Part shown: positions 43,735-51,766 of the stretch, piece by piece | Layout: each line of letters begins with the position of its first letter | How positions within the stretch are numbered: position 1 is the first letter of the stretch | Translations under genes and position numbers: made by a program | Assembly (NCBI RefSeq): GCF_004886325.1 | Contig: NZ_QXFN01000001.1 | Span: 744,001-808,000 of the forward strand | Direction of reading: 5' to 3' | Length of the DNA: 64,000 nt | From: Cellulomonas telluris | GTDB taxonomy: Bacteria > Actinomycetota > Actinomycetes > Actinomycetales > Cellulomonadaceae | Notes under the pieces: model-generated | What the model was told of the DNA's origin: nothing | The model's input: the letters and a program-made list of their open reading frames with translations, nothing else | Database searches by the model: none

Positions 43735-44529
43735 GTGGACGAGGACGCGACGGCCGGCACCCACCCGCACCCGGACGGGCGCCCGTCCCGGGAGCCCGAC
43801 GCCGACACCGGCGCGCAGGGACGGGTCCTCGCGCAGCTCGTGCACGCGCCGGCCACCCGGCTCGTCCGTCCCGGCGCCGACCCCGACGAGCTCGCCCGCC
43901 GCATCCGCGCGCTCCAGCGCGAGCTCACGCGCTTCCTCATGACGTACCAGTTCGGCATCGACGAGCTGCTGACGAAGGTGAACATCCTCCGCGAGGAGTT
44001 CGAGCAGACCCACGACCACAGCCCCATCGAGCACGTGCGCTCGCGGCTGAAGTCGATGGACTCCCTCGTGCAGAAGGTCCTGCGCACGGGCTGCGAGCCG
44101 ACGCTGCCGGCCATCCGCGAGAACATCCGCGACGTCGCGGGCGTCCGGATCACGACGAGCTTCGTCTCGGACGCGTACTGGGTGGTGCGGATGCTCTCGC
44201 GCCAGCCCGACGTCGAGGTCGTCGAGGTCAAGGACTACATCGCGCACCCGAAGCCCAACGGCTACCGGTCCCTGCACGTCATCGTGCGCCTGCCCGTGTT
44301 CCTGTCCGACCGCACCGAGCACGTGTACGTCGAGCTGCAGGTGCGCACGATCGCCATGGACTTCTGGGCGAGCATCGAGCACCAGCTCTACTACAAGTAC
44401 GACCGCGAGGTGCCGGTCGAGCTGCTGCACGAGCTCGAGGACGCCGCGCGCGTCGCGTCGGAGCTCGACGAGCGCATGGGGCGCCTGCGCGACGAGCTGC
44501 GGAACCTCTCCGCCCCGCGCGGCGGCTGA
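43735..44529 (+). CDS. Small alarmone synthetase (RelP/RelQ-like)
   Basis: A 264-residue protein with only the (p)ppGpp synthetase domain: VRSRLKSMDSLVQKVLR, IRDVAGVRITTSF, KDYIAHPKPNGYRSLHVIVR (the G-loop region) and ELQVRTIAMDFWASIEHQLY. It lacks the HD hydrolase, TGS and ACT domains of full Rel, so it should make but not degrade ppGpp or pGpp from GDP/GMP and ATP. The first ~60 residues are disordered and not conserved; the GTG at 43735 is a provisional start. Confidence 0.92.
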   Translation: MDEDATAGTHPHPDGRPSREPDADTGAQGRVLAQLVHAPATRLVRPGADPDELARRIRALQRELTRFLMTYQFGIDELLTKVNILREEFEQTHDHSPIEHVRSRLKSMDSLVQKVLRTGCEPTLPAIRENIRDVAGVRITTSFVSDAYWVVRMLSRQPDVEVVEVKDYIAHPKPNGYRSLHVIVRLPVFLSDRTEHVYVELQVRTIAMDFWASIEHQLYYKYDREVPVELLHELEDAARVASELDERMGRLRDELRNLSAPRGG

Positions 44530-44594
44530 GCGGAGGGTGGGACCGCCGGTCCCCGGACCGGCACGTCCTTCCGCGGGCGGGTGGGGACGCGCAG

Positions 44595-44636
44595 CCTCGT
44601 CGTGACGGGCGCCCGCACGGGGCGGCCACGACGAGG
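44595..44636. promoter_or_regulatory. Inverted repeat covering the ribosome site of the SDR gene
   Basis: CCTCGTCGTG (44595-44604) and its exact complement CACGACGAGG (44627-44636), 22 bases apart. The right arm includes the start of the GAGGAGGA ribosome site before the ATG at 44645. It may be an operator for the XRE regulator encoded next, or an RNA hairpin that hides the ribosome site. Confidence 0.5.
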
Positions 44637-44644
44637 AGGACACC

Positions 44645-45409
44645 ATGACGGCACCCCGCATCGCCCTGGTCACCGGCGGCAACCGCGGACTCGGCCGGGC
44701 GGCCGTGCTGGCGCTCGCCGCGGACGGCGTGGACGTGGTCCTGACCTACCGGCAGCACGAGGACGAGGCGAGGGCGGTGGTGGACGAGGTGACCGCGACG
44801 GGCCGCCGGGCGGCCGCGCTGCGCCTCGACACGGGCGACACCGCGCAGGTCGACGCCTTCCCGGCGCGGCTCGCCGAGGCGCTCGCGGCCACGTGGGGGA
44901 CGGACCGGTTCGACGTCCTGGTGAACAACGCCGGGCACGCCCTGCCGACGCCGCTCGGCGAGACCACCGCGGACGACCTGCAGAGCCTGTTCGACGTGCA
45001 CGTGCGCGGCGTCTTCCTGCTCACGCAGGGCGTCGCGCCGATGCTGCGCGACGGCGGCCGCGTCGTGAACCTCTCCAGCGGCCTCGCGCGGTTCGTGCAG
45101 CCGGGCGGGCTCTCGGCGTACGGGGCGATGAAGGCCGCGGTCGAGGCCCTGACGCGGTACTGGGCCGTCGAGCTGGGGGAGCGGGGCGTCACCGTGAACG
45201 TCGTCGCGCCCGGGCCGGTCGCCACCGACTTCGGCGGCGGGCGGGTCCGCGACGCGGCCGAGGTGCGCGCGGCGCTGGGCACGCAGGCGGCGCTCGGGCG
45301 GGTCGGGGAGGCGGCGGACATCGGTCCGGTCGTCGCCGCGCTCGCCTCACCCGCGCTCGGCTGGGTGACGGGTCAGCGTCTCGAGGCGTCGGGCGGCACG
45401 CGCCTGTGA
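44645..45409 (+). CDS. Short-chain dehydrogenase (FabG-like SDR)
   Basis: A 254-residue classical SDR: TGGNRGLG (10-17), NNAG (~97-100), SSGLARF with the catalytic Ser, YGAMK (Tyr and Lys of the active site) and NVVAPGPVATDF. It ends GWVTGQRLEASGG, the usual SDR finish. Similar pairs of an SDR with an adjacent XRE/MmyB-type regulator are common in actinobacteria. The substrate is unknown. Confidence 0.92.
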   Translation: MTAPRIALVTGGNRGLGRAAVLALAADGVDVVLTYRQHEDEARAVVDEVTATGRRAAALRLDTGDTAQVDAFPARLAEALAATWGTDRFDVLVNNAGHALPTPLGETTADDLQSLFDVHVRGVFLLTQGVAPMLRDGGRVVNLSSGLARFVQPGGLSAYGAMKAAVEALTRYWAVELGERGVTVNVVAPGPVATDFGGGRVRDAAEVRAALGTQAALGRVGEAADIGPVVAALASPALGWVTGQRLEASGGTRL

Positions 45410-45522
45410 CGGCCCGGGCGCGTCGCGGCACCGGGGCCGCACCCGCGTCCCCGGCGCCGTTGCCGCCGCGGGCCCGTCCGCGCACCCTTGCCCGCGGCCC
45501 TGCCCGGGCGAACACTGCGGGG

Positions 45523-46362
45523 GTGGACCGCGCCCAGCTCGCCGACTTCCTGCGCACGCGCCGCGAGGCCCTCCAGCCCGAGGACGTCGGCCTGCCCCGC
45601 GGCACCCGCCGGCGGGCTGCCGGGCTGCGCCGCGAGGAGGTGGCGCTGCTCTGCGGCATGTCGGTCGACTACTGGTCGCGGCTCGAGCAGGGCCGCGGCC
45701 CGCAGCCGTCCGACCAGATGCTCACGGCGGTCGCCCGCGGTCTGCGCCTCACGCTCGCCGAGCGCGACCACCTGTTCCGCCTCGCCGGGCACGCCGCACC
45801 CGAGCGCGTCGGCCGCGGCGAGCACGTCGCGCCCGGTCTCATGCGCGTCCTCGACCGCCTGCACGACACCCCGGCGCAGGTGATGACGGACCTGGGGGAG
45901 ACCCTCGTGCAGAACGACGCCGCCGTCGCGCTGCTCGGGGACGCGTCGGCGCTGACGGGCCTCGACCGCGTGTCCGTGTACCGGTGGTTCACCGACCTCG
46001 ATGCCCGTCGCGTCTACCCCGAGGACGACCACGACCTGCGCGGCCGCGTGTTCGTCGCCGAGCTGCGCACGGCGCTCGCGCGTCAGGGCGCCGGCTCGCG
46101 CGCCGAGCAGGTCGTCGACGCCCTGCTCGGGCGCAGCCCCGAGTTCGCCCGCGTCTGGGCGGAGCACGAGGTGGGGCTGGTCCACGGGCCGGTCAAGCGG
46201 CTCGTGCACCCCGAGCTCGGCGTGCTGACCCTCGAGTGCCAGAAGCTGCTCGACGTGGAGCAGTCCCAGGTGCTGCTGGTCTTCACGGCCACCCCGGGCT
46301 CGCCGGACGACGAGCGCCTGCGCCTGCTCGCGGCCCTCGGCCGCCAGCGCATCGGCGTCTGA
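45523..46362 (+). CDS. XRE-family regulator with MmyB-like ligand-binding domain
   Basis: A 279-residue regulator. The helix-turn-helix lies at ~33-80 (RRAAGLRREEVALLCGMSVD, YWSRLEQGRGPQPSDQM), and the C-terminal MmyB/MLTR-type domain runs from ~105 to the end (TPAQVMTDLGETLVQNDAAV, ...HPELGVLTLECQKLLD). Members bind small ligands such as fatty-acid-like molecules and often control an adjacent SDR. The GTG at 45523 is the first codon of the conserved region (DRAQLADFLRTRREALQP). Gap of 113 bases after the SDR. Confidence 0.92.
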   Translation: MDRAQLADFLRTRREALQPEDVGLPRGTRRRAAGLRREEVALLCGMSVDYWSRLEQGRGPQPSDQMLTAVARGLRLTLAERDHLFRLAGHAAPERVGRGEHVAPGLMRVLDRLHDTPAQVMTDLGETLVQNDAAVALLGDASALTGLDRVSVYRWFTDLDARRVYPEDDHDLRGRVFVAELRTALARQGAGSRAEQVVDALLGRSPEFARVWAEHEVGLVHGPVKRLVHPELGVLTLECQKLLDVEQSQVLLVFTATPGSPDDERLRLLAALGRQRIGV

Positions 46363-46389
46363 CTCCGCCGCCCCTGCCGCCCCCACCGC

Positions 46390-46459
46390 CGAGCGCGCCA
46401 CTCGTCGGGCGAGCGCACCGGACACCTCTGGCGCGCCCGCCGGACGAGCGGCGCGCTCG
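46390..46459. repeat. Long imperfect hairpin
   Basis: Arms 46390-46411 and 46438-46459 pair at 20 of 22 positions around a 26-base loop, 27 bases after the XRE stop. It is probably its terminator. The gap 46363-46594 otherwise contains only the YtrA-type operator. Confidence 0.65.
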
Positions 46460-46539
46460 AGCCGCGTCCAGCGGCCCGCGCACGGGTGGTGCGCGTGGGG
46501 TCCCCGATCCGACGAGGGAAGGCCCTTGCGGGATCTTCG

Positions 46540-46577
46540 GTTCAGTGGTTCATTAGTCATGTAACGAACCACTGAAC
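46540..46577. promoter_or_regulatory. Operator of the GntR/YtrA-type regulator
   Basis: Sixteen-base arms starting GTTCAGTGGTTC (46540-46555) and ending GAACCACTGAAC (46562-46577) differ at one position and flank six bases. It is far more AT-rich than the flanks and ends 17 bases before the GTG of the regulator, so it also covers the promoter. Confidence 0.85.
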
Positions 46578-46594
46578 AGGAACGGAGGACGCCC

Positions 46595-47002
46595 GTGTTC
46601 GACGGTCGTGACCCCGTGTACCTGCAGATCGCCGACCAGATCCGCCAGGACGTCCTCTCCGGGGCGCTGGCGGCCGAGGAGCAGGTCATGTCCACCACCC
46701 AGTACGCGACGACGTTCCGGATCAACCCGGCGACCGCCGCCAAGGCCTTCAACCAGCTCGTCGACGAGGGCGTGCTCTACAAGCGGCGGGGCGTCGGTAT
46801 GTTCGTCGCCCCGGGCGCCCGCGAGCGTCTCGTCGCCGAGAGCCGCGAGAGCTTCTTCACCGACACCGTGGACCCCGTCGCCGAGGCGGCCCACGTGCTC
46901 AACATCCCCGTCGAGGACGTCGTCGCCCGCCTCCGTGCGCGCGCCGCCCACCTCGCCGCCACCACCGACACCACGACCACCGACACGGAGGCCGCACGAT
47001 GA
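46595..47002 (+). CDS. GntR-family regulator (YtrA/YhcF type)
   Basis: A 135-residue GntR of the short YtrA subfamily: PVYLQIADQIRQDVLSGALA starts the winged helix, MSTTQYATTFRINPATAAKA is the recognition region, and only a short C-terminal dimerisation part follows, as is normal for YtrA. Members repress an ABC exporter in the same operon and respond to cell-wall antibiotics. Overlaps the ATPase gene (GTGA/ATGA-type, four bases). GTG start with ribosome site GGAGGA. Confidence 0.94.
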   Translation: MFDGRDPVYLQIADQIRQDVLSGALAAEEQVMSTTQYATTFRINPATAAKAFNQLVDEGVLYKRRGVGMFVAPGARERLVAESRESFFTDTVDPVAEAAHVLNIPVEDVVARLRARAAHLAATTDTTTTDTEAAR

Positions 47003-47928
47003 CCGCCACCCCCGGCTACGGCGTCACCCTGCGCGGGGTCACGCAGCGCTTCGGCGACACCGTCGCCCTGGACGGCGTCGACCTCGAGATCCGCCCCGGC
47101 ACCATCACCGGCCTGCTCGGCCGCAACGGGTCGGGCAAGACGACGCTCGGCTCGCTCGTCGCGGCGTTCCGGCGCCCGACGTCCGGGCAGGTGCTCGTCG
47201 ACGGGGAGGACCCGTGGGAGAACGAGCGCACCGCCCCGGGCGTCTGCCTGGTCCGCGAGTCCGGGGACGTCCTCGACGAGGACCGTCTGCGCGACAACCT
47301 CGACTTCTTCGCCGGCGCACGCCCCACGTTCGACCGCGCGTTCGCCGCCGAGCTCATGGACCTGTTCGAGCTCGACCCGAAGAGCAAGCCCAGCAAGCTC
47401 TCGCGGGGCAAGAAGTCCGCGTTCGGCATCACGATCGGGCTCGCGAGCCGCGCGCCGCTGACGGTCCTCGACGAGGTGCACCTCGGCCTCGACGCCCCGA
47501 GCCGGTACGCGTTCTACGACGCGCTCCTCGCCGACTACCTCGCCCACCCGCGCACGATCGTGCTCTCCAGCCACCTGATCGAGGAGATCGAGCGGCTCCT
47601 GGAGGACGTCGTCGTGCTCGACCGCGGGCGGGTGCTCCTCACCCAGGACGCCGACTCGCTGCGGGCGGAGGGCGTCTCGGTCACCGGCCCGCAGGACGCG
47701 GTCGACGCGTTCGTCGCCGGTCGCACGGTCCTCGGGACGCAGCGCCTGGGCCGCACGGCGCAGGTCACCGTGCGCGGCGGCCTCACCGACGCCGACGTCG
47801 CCCGGGCCCGCGCGACGGGCCTCGATCTGGGCCCCGTCCCGCTCCAGGACCTGTTCGTCCACCTGACGGACCCGCGCCGGCGCGACGGCGCGGCACCGGC
47901 GCACGCCGAGAGCGAGGTGCTGCCATGA
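46999..47928 (+). CDS. ABC transporter ATPase of the YtrA cassette
   Basis: A 309-residue ATPase: Walker A GRNGSGKTT (41-49), signature LSRGKKSAFGI in place of LSGGQ, Walker B LTVLDEVHLGLD with Val in place of the usual Pro, and switch His in SSHLIEE. The same variants occur in other GntR/YtrA-linked ABC ATPases, so it need not be inactive. The C-terminal ~100 residues are a small regulatory domain. It overlaps both neighbours by four bases (padlock-tight operon). Confidence 0.93.
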   Translation: MTATPGYGVTLRGVTQRFGDTVALDGVDLEIRPGTITGLLGRNGSGKTTLGSLVAAFRRPTSGQVLVDGEDPWENERTAPGVCLVRESGDVLDEDRLRDNLDFFAGARPTFDRAFAAELMDLFELDPKSKPSKLSRGKKSAFGITIGLASRAPLTVLDEVHLGLDAPSRYAFYDALLADYLAHPRTIVLSSHLIEEIERLLEDVVVLDRGRVLLTQDADSLRAEGVSVTGPQDAVDAFVAGRTVLGTQRLGRTAQVTVRGGLTDADVARARATGLDLGPVPLQDLFVHLTDPRRRDGAAPAHAESEVLP

Positions 47929-48680
47929 GCACCGCCACCGCCAGCCGCACCGTGGCCACCGGGCGGCGCACGTCGCCGCTCACGCACGCCCTGCGGCGCC
48001 AGCTGGGTGTCGCGGCGTACCTCGCGGGCTGGTACTGGGCGATCGCGCTGGTCGTGCTCCTCGTCGCGACGCTGATCGTCTGGCGCGTGAACGGCGCCGT
48101 GGACGTCTCGGTCGTCGCCTACGCACGGCAGTCGGCCATCTGGTTCCCGTTCTCCCAGGCGATCCTGCTCGTCGCCGCGCTGCTGCGCCCCCACCTCGCG
48201 GCCGGCATGACGCGCCGCACGTTCGTCCGCGCGTCGCTGGTCACGGCGGTCTCGACCGGGCTCGGCTACACGCTCGTGCTGAGCGCGCTGCTGCTGGTCG
48301 AGCGTGCGCTGCACACCGCGGTCGGCTGGGACGCCGAGATCCTCGAGCAGGGCTTCGAGCTGACCGGCCGGGACTTCCCCGCGATGGTCGCCGAGCTCGG
48401 ACCCGCGCTCGTCCTGGCGAACCTCTGCGGCCTGCTCGTCGGCGTCGTCTACCACCGCTTCGGCGGGTGGTGGGGGACCGTCACGCTCCCGCTGACCGTC
48501 CTGCCGATCGTCGCCACCCTCGCGCTCGCGGGGGAGTGGTTCGGGTCGCTCCCCGCCCTCGACGGGGTGCTGTCCGGACCGGCCGACGCGCCGCTGCTCA
48601 CGGGCGCCGTCCTCGTGGTCGTCACGGCCGGGGCGTACGCCGCCCTCACCCGCTCCACCCCGGTCCGCACCCCCCGCTGA
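47925..48680 (+). CDS. ABC permease, first of two paralogues
   Basis: A 251-residue membrane protein with about six helices and no soluble domain. Landmarks AAGMTRRTFVRASLV, LLVERALHTAVGWD and GLLVGVVYHRFGGWWGTVTL recur in the next gene, showing that the two arose by duplication. It is the membrane partner of the ATPase that overlaps it. Function is presumably export or drug sensing. The 95-base spacer to the paralogue is almost pure C/A (CCACC repeats). Confidence 0.85.
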   Translation: MSTATASRTVATGRRTSPLTHALRRQLGVAAYLAGWYWAIALVVLLVATLIVWRVNGAVDVSVVAYARQSAIWFPFSQAILLVAALLRPHLAAGMTRRTFVRASLVTAVSTGLGYTLVLSALLLVERALHTAVGWDAEILEQGFELTGRDFPAMVAELGPALVLANLCGLLVGVVYHRFGGWWGTVTLPLTVLPIVATLALAGEWFGSLPALDGVLSGPADAPLLTGAVLVVVTAGAYAALTRSTPVRTPR

Positions 48681-48775
48681 CCGAGGCACCACCGCCACCC
48701 CACCGCCCCCCCGCCCCACCGCCACCCCGCCCCACCTGCGCGCCGCCCGCGCCGGCCCCGAACCCGGAGGACCCG

Positions 48776-49522
48776 ATGACCACCGCCACCGCCACCCGCC
48801 CCGGCACGCAGGCCTCGCCGACGCGGCACGCGCTGCGCGTCCTGCTGCGGGCCTTCCGCCCGCTGACGACGTGGTTCTGGGTGATCGTCGTCGTCGCCGC
48901 GGCCGCCGCCACACCGGTCGTGGCCGCCGTCAACGGCGAGGTCGAGATCTCCTTCGTCGGGCTCGCCCGGCAGGGCGGGATCTGGGTGCTCTTCGCGATG
49001 TCGATCGTGCTCGTCGCGGTGCACCTGTCGGCGAGCGTGGCGGCCGGCATGACCCGCCGCACCTTCGCCCGGGCGAGCCTCGTGGCCGCCGGCGGCACGG
49101 GCCTGCTCTGGGGCGTCCTGCTCACCGTGCTCGTGCTCGTCGAGCGCGCCGTGCACCGCGCGCTCGGCTGGGACACGCACCTCGCCGACGCGCTGCTGCC
49201 GGACCCGACCTCCTCCGTGTGGCTGCTCCTCGCCGAGCTCGTCCCCATGCACGTCGTCGGCGCCGTCACCGGGCTGCTCGTCGGGGTCGTCTACCAGCGC
49301 GTCGGCGGGTGGTGGGGCACCCTCGCCCTCCCGCTGACCTTCCTGCCCCTGGCCCTCGTGATCGGCACCGACGAGGCGCAGGTCGCCTTCGTCCCCGTCG
49401 ACGGGGTGACGCCCGGGACGGCGGCCGCCGTGCACGTGCTCGGCGCGCTCCTCGTCACCGTGGCGGCCGCGGCCACCTACACCGCGGTCGCCCGCACCGT
49501 CGTCGTCCGCAGCACCACCTGA
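48776..49522 (+). CDS. ABC permease, second of two paralogues
   Basis: A 248-residue membrane protein paralogous to the 47925-48680 product, with AAGMTRRTFARASLV, LVLVERAVHRALGWD and LLVGVVYQRVGGWWGTLALP in the same places. Ribosome site CCCGGAGGA before the ATG at 48776. The two permeases could form a heterodimer with the shared ATPase, or each use a different one. A 132-base GC-rich spacer leads to the next ATPase. Confidence 0.85.
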   Translation: MTTATATRPGTQASPTRHALRVLLRAFRPLTTWFWVIVVVAAAAATPVVAAVNGEVEISFVGLARQGGIWVLFAMSIVLVAVHLSASVAAGMTRRTFARASLVAAGGTGLLWGVLLTVLVLVERAVHRALGWDTHLADALLPDPTSSVWLLLAELVPMHVVGAVTGLLVGVVYQRVGGWWGTLALPLTFLPLALVIGTDEAQVAFVPVDGVTPGTAAAVHVLGALLVTVAAAATYTAVARTVVVRSTT

Positions 49523-49654
49523 CCCGGTGCGGGCACCGCCGCCCGCACCACCAGCAGCACCCACCGTCCCCACGGGACCGGCCCGGAGCCGGCCCCGCGG
49601 CACCCCACACCCTCGAGGCGCCTCCCGGCGCCCCACGAGCACCAGGAGGACGTC

Positions 49655-50629
49655 ATGTCCAGCACCCCCGTCGTCCGCGCAGAGCACCTGCGCAAGGCCT
49701 ACGGCAGCACGCTCGCCGTCGCGGACGTCAGCCTCACCGTCGAGCAGGGCGAGATCTACGGGATCCTCGGCCGCAACGGCGCCGGCAAGACGACGACGGT
49801 CGAGATGCTCGCCGGTCTGCGCACCCCCGACGCGGGCACCGTCCGCGTCCTCGGCCTCGACCCGACGCGCGACGCCGCCGCCCTGCACGAGCGGGTCGGG
49901 CTGCAGCTGCAGGAGAGCGCGCTGCCCGACCGGCTGCGGGTCCGCGAGGCGCTCGACCTGTACGCGTCGTTCTACGCCGACCCCGCCGACCCCGCCGACC
50001 TGCTCGACCTGCTCGGCCTGACCGCCAAGGCCGGCACGGCGTTCAAGGACCTGTCCGGCGGCCAGAAGCAGCGCCTGTCCGTCGCGCTCGCACTGGTCGG
50101 GCGCCCGCAGCTCGCGATCCTCGACGAGCTGACGACCGGCCTGGACCCGCACGCGCGCCGCGAGACGTGGGCCGTCGTCGAGGCGATCCGCGCGTCGGGC
50201 GTGACGATCGTCCTCGTCACCCACCTCATGGAGGAGGCCGAGCGCCTCTGCGACCGGATCGCGCTCATCGCGTCCGGCCGCGTCAGCGCCGTCGGGACCC
50301 CGGAGGAGATCGTCGCGCTCGCGCACGGCGAGCAGGTGCTGCGCGTGCGGCCCGACGGACGCGTCCCCGACGACGTCCTGCTCGGCGCGCTCGCGGGCGT
50401 GCCGGACGTGCGCGACGCGTCGGTCGCCGACCGCACGCTCGTCGTCCGCGGCGGCGGCACGCTCGTGCAGGACGTGCTGGTCGCGCTCGACCGGCACGGG
50501 GTGCGCACGTCCGACGTCCGTCTCGACCGCGCGTCCCTCGAGGACGCGTTCGTGTCCCTCACCGGCGACGGGGCCGACGCCTCCGCCGACGCCCGTCCGT
50601 CCGTCCCTGCGTCCGCCTCGGAGGTGTGA
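49655..50629 (+). CDS. ABC transporter ATPase (DrrA-like)
   Basis: A 324-residue ATPase of the DrrA/NatA type: Walker A GRNGAGKTT, signature LSGGQKQRL, Walker B LAILDELTTGLDP and switch His in LVTHLMEE. The last ~100 residues (VLRVRPDGRVPDDVLLGALA) are the family's C-terminal domain that contacts the permease. A strong ribosome site (CAGGAGGAC) precedes the ATG. The permease gene starts one base after its stop. Confidence 0.94.
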   Translation: MSSTPVVRAEHLRKAYGSTLAVADVSLTVEQGEIYGILGRNGAGKTTTVEMLAGLRTPDAGTVRVLGLDPTRDAAALHERVGLQLQESALPDRLRVREALDLYASFYADPADPADLLDLLGLTAKAGTAFKDLSGGQKQRLSVALALVGRPQLAILDELTTGLDPHARRETWAVVEAIRASGVTIVLVTHLMEEAERLCDRIALIASGRVSAVGTPEEIVALAHGEQVLRVRPDGRVPDDVLLGALAGVPDVRDASVADRTLVVRGGGTLVQDVLVALDRHGVRTSDVRLDRASLEDAFVSLTGDGADASADARPSVPASASEV

Positions 50630-50630
50630 C

Positions 50631-51428
50631 ATGACCACGACCACCGCTCCCCGCCCGACCGCCCCGGCCCAGCGCCGCACGCTGGCCCGCATGGCCCTCG
50701 TCGAGGGCCGCCTGCTCCTGCGGGACCCCTCGGTGATGTTCTTCTCGCTGCTGTTCCCGGCCCTGCTCCTGACGGTGCTCGGGCTGGCGATGCCGTGGGC
50801 CGACCAGCCCTACGACGCCGAGGACCCGTTCCTGTCGCGGATCAGCGGCATCACGGGCTACACGCCGATCGTGCTGAGCCTGGCGATCGCCACGGTCGCG
50901 CTGTCCACGTACCCCGCGACGATCGCCACGTACCGGCAGCGCGGGGTGCTGCGCCGGCTGTCGACGACGCCGGTCGGCCCCGGCCGGCTGCTCGTCGCCC
51001 AGGTGCTGGTCAACCTGGTCGCCCTGCTCGCGGCGGCGGCGCTGGCCGTCGCCGTCGGGCTCGCCGTCCTCGACGTCTCGGCGCCGTCGCAGCCGCTGCT
51101 GCTCCTGGGCGTGTTCGTGCTGGCCGTGCTCGCGGTCTTCGCGATGGGCTCGCTCGTCGCGGCGCTCGCACCGACCGCGGCGGCGGCGAACGGGTGGGGC
51201 ATGACGCTGTACTTCGTGTCGCTGTTCTTCGCAGGCGTCTGGCTGCCGCTGCCGATCATGCCGGACGTCGTGCAGGACATCGCCACCTACCTCCCGCTCG
51301 GCGCCGCCTCGCAGGCGATGACGGCGGCGTGGGTGGGGCAGCCGTTCCCGACGACCCAGGTGCTGGTGCTCGCGGCGTGGACGCTGCTGGCGACGCCGGT
51401 CGCGGCGCGGCTCTTCCGGTGGTCGTGA
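50631..51428 (+). CDS. ABC-2-type permease (DrrB-like)
   Basis: A 265-residue membrane protein with six helices. The N-terminal cytoplasmic region (VEGRLLLRDPSVMFFSLLFP), the central RQRGVLRRLSTTPVGPGRLL and the motif SLFFAGVWLPLPIMP are characteristic of ABC-2 permeases of the DrrB/YadH group. It pairs with the ATPase directly upstream. Substrates of this group are drugs, lipids and polyketides. A large hairpin ends the operon. Confidence 0.93.
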   Translation: MTTTTAPRPTAPAQRRTLARMALVEGRLLLRDPSVMFFSLLFPALLLTVLGLAMPWADQPYDAEDPFLSRISGITGYTPIVLSLAIATVALSTYPATIATYRQRGVLRRLSTTPVGPGRLLVAQVLVNLVALLAAAALAVAVGLAVLDVSAPSQPLLLLGVFVLAVLAVFAMGSLVAALAPTAAAANGWGMTLYFVSLFFAGVWLPLPIMPDVVQDIATYLPLGAASQAMTAAWVGQPFPTTQVLVLAAWTLLATPVAARLFRWS

Positions 51429-51474
51429 CCGCCGGGGGCCGGCGCCGACCTGCGGGTCGGTGACCGGCCGGCGC

Positions 51475-51525
51475 GGGCCGGGCCGCGTGCACCGTCCAGG
51501 AGGGGACGGTGCACGGGCCCGGCCC
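51475..51525 (+). terminator. Terminator of the ABC cassette
   Basis: An outer 10-base stem (51475-51484 with 51516-51525) continues, after a one-base bulge, into a 12-base stem (51486-51497 with 51504-51515) around a 6-base loop: a 22-pair hairpin 46 bases after the stop. Confidence 0.85.
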
Positions 51526-51536
51526 GTCGTCGTTCG

Positions 51537-51550
51537 TGGGCGCGCTCCCA
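51537..51550. promoter_or_regulatory. CebR/CelR-type operator of the GH48 gene
   Basis: TGGGCGCGCTCCCA differs at one position from the TGGGAGCGCTCCCA box known as the target of the LacI-family cellulose-utilisation repressors CebR (Streptomyces) and CelR (Thermobifida). It lies 216 bases before the GH48 start, near an AT-rich patch (CTAATCGTTTCG, 51564-51575) that probably holds the promoter. The rest of the 338-base spacer 51429-51766 is a terminator and a long untranslated leader. No cebR gene is in the window. Confidence 0.75.
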
Positions 51551-51766
51551 CCAGTTGGCCCCGCTAATCGTTTCGCGACCTTCTCCCTCGCGGCGCGCGT
51601 CAGGAGAGTGAGCGCGTCCTGACCGCCGGGCCGGCGCACCGAGGCGCCCGCCCCGACGGTCCGTTCCTTCGTGCACCGCACCGGCGCGCGCGACCGCGCC
51701 CGCCGGGTCACCGGGACGCCCCGCACCGACGCGTACGTCCCGGACGCCGAGAAAGGTACGGAAACG

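Noticed and set aside
44547..44564. GCCGGTCC/GGACCGGC hairpin after the alarmone synthetase
   Set aside because: Only eight base pairs with a two-base loop, too tight for a confident terminator call.
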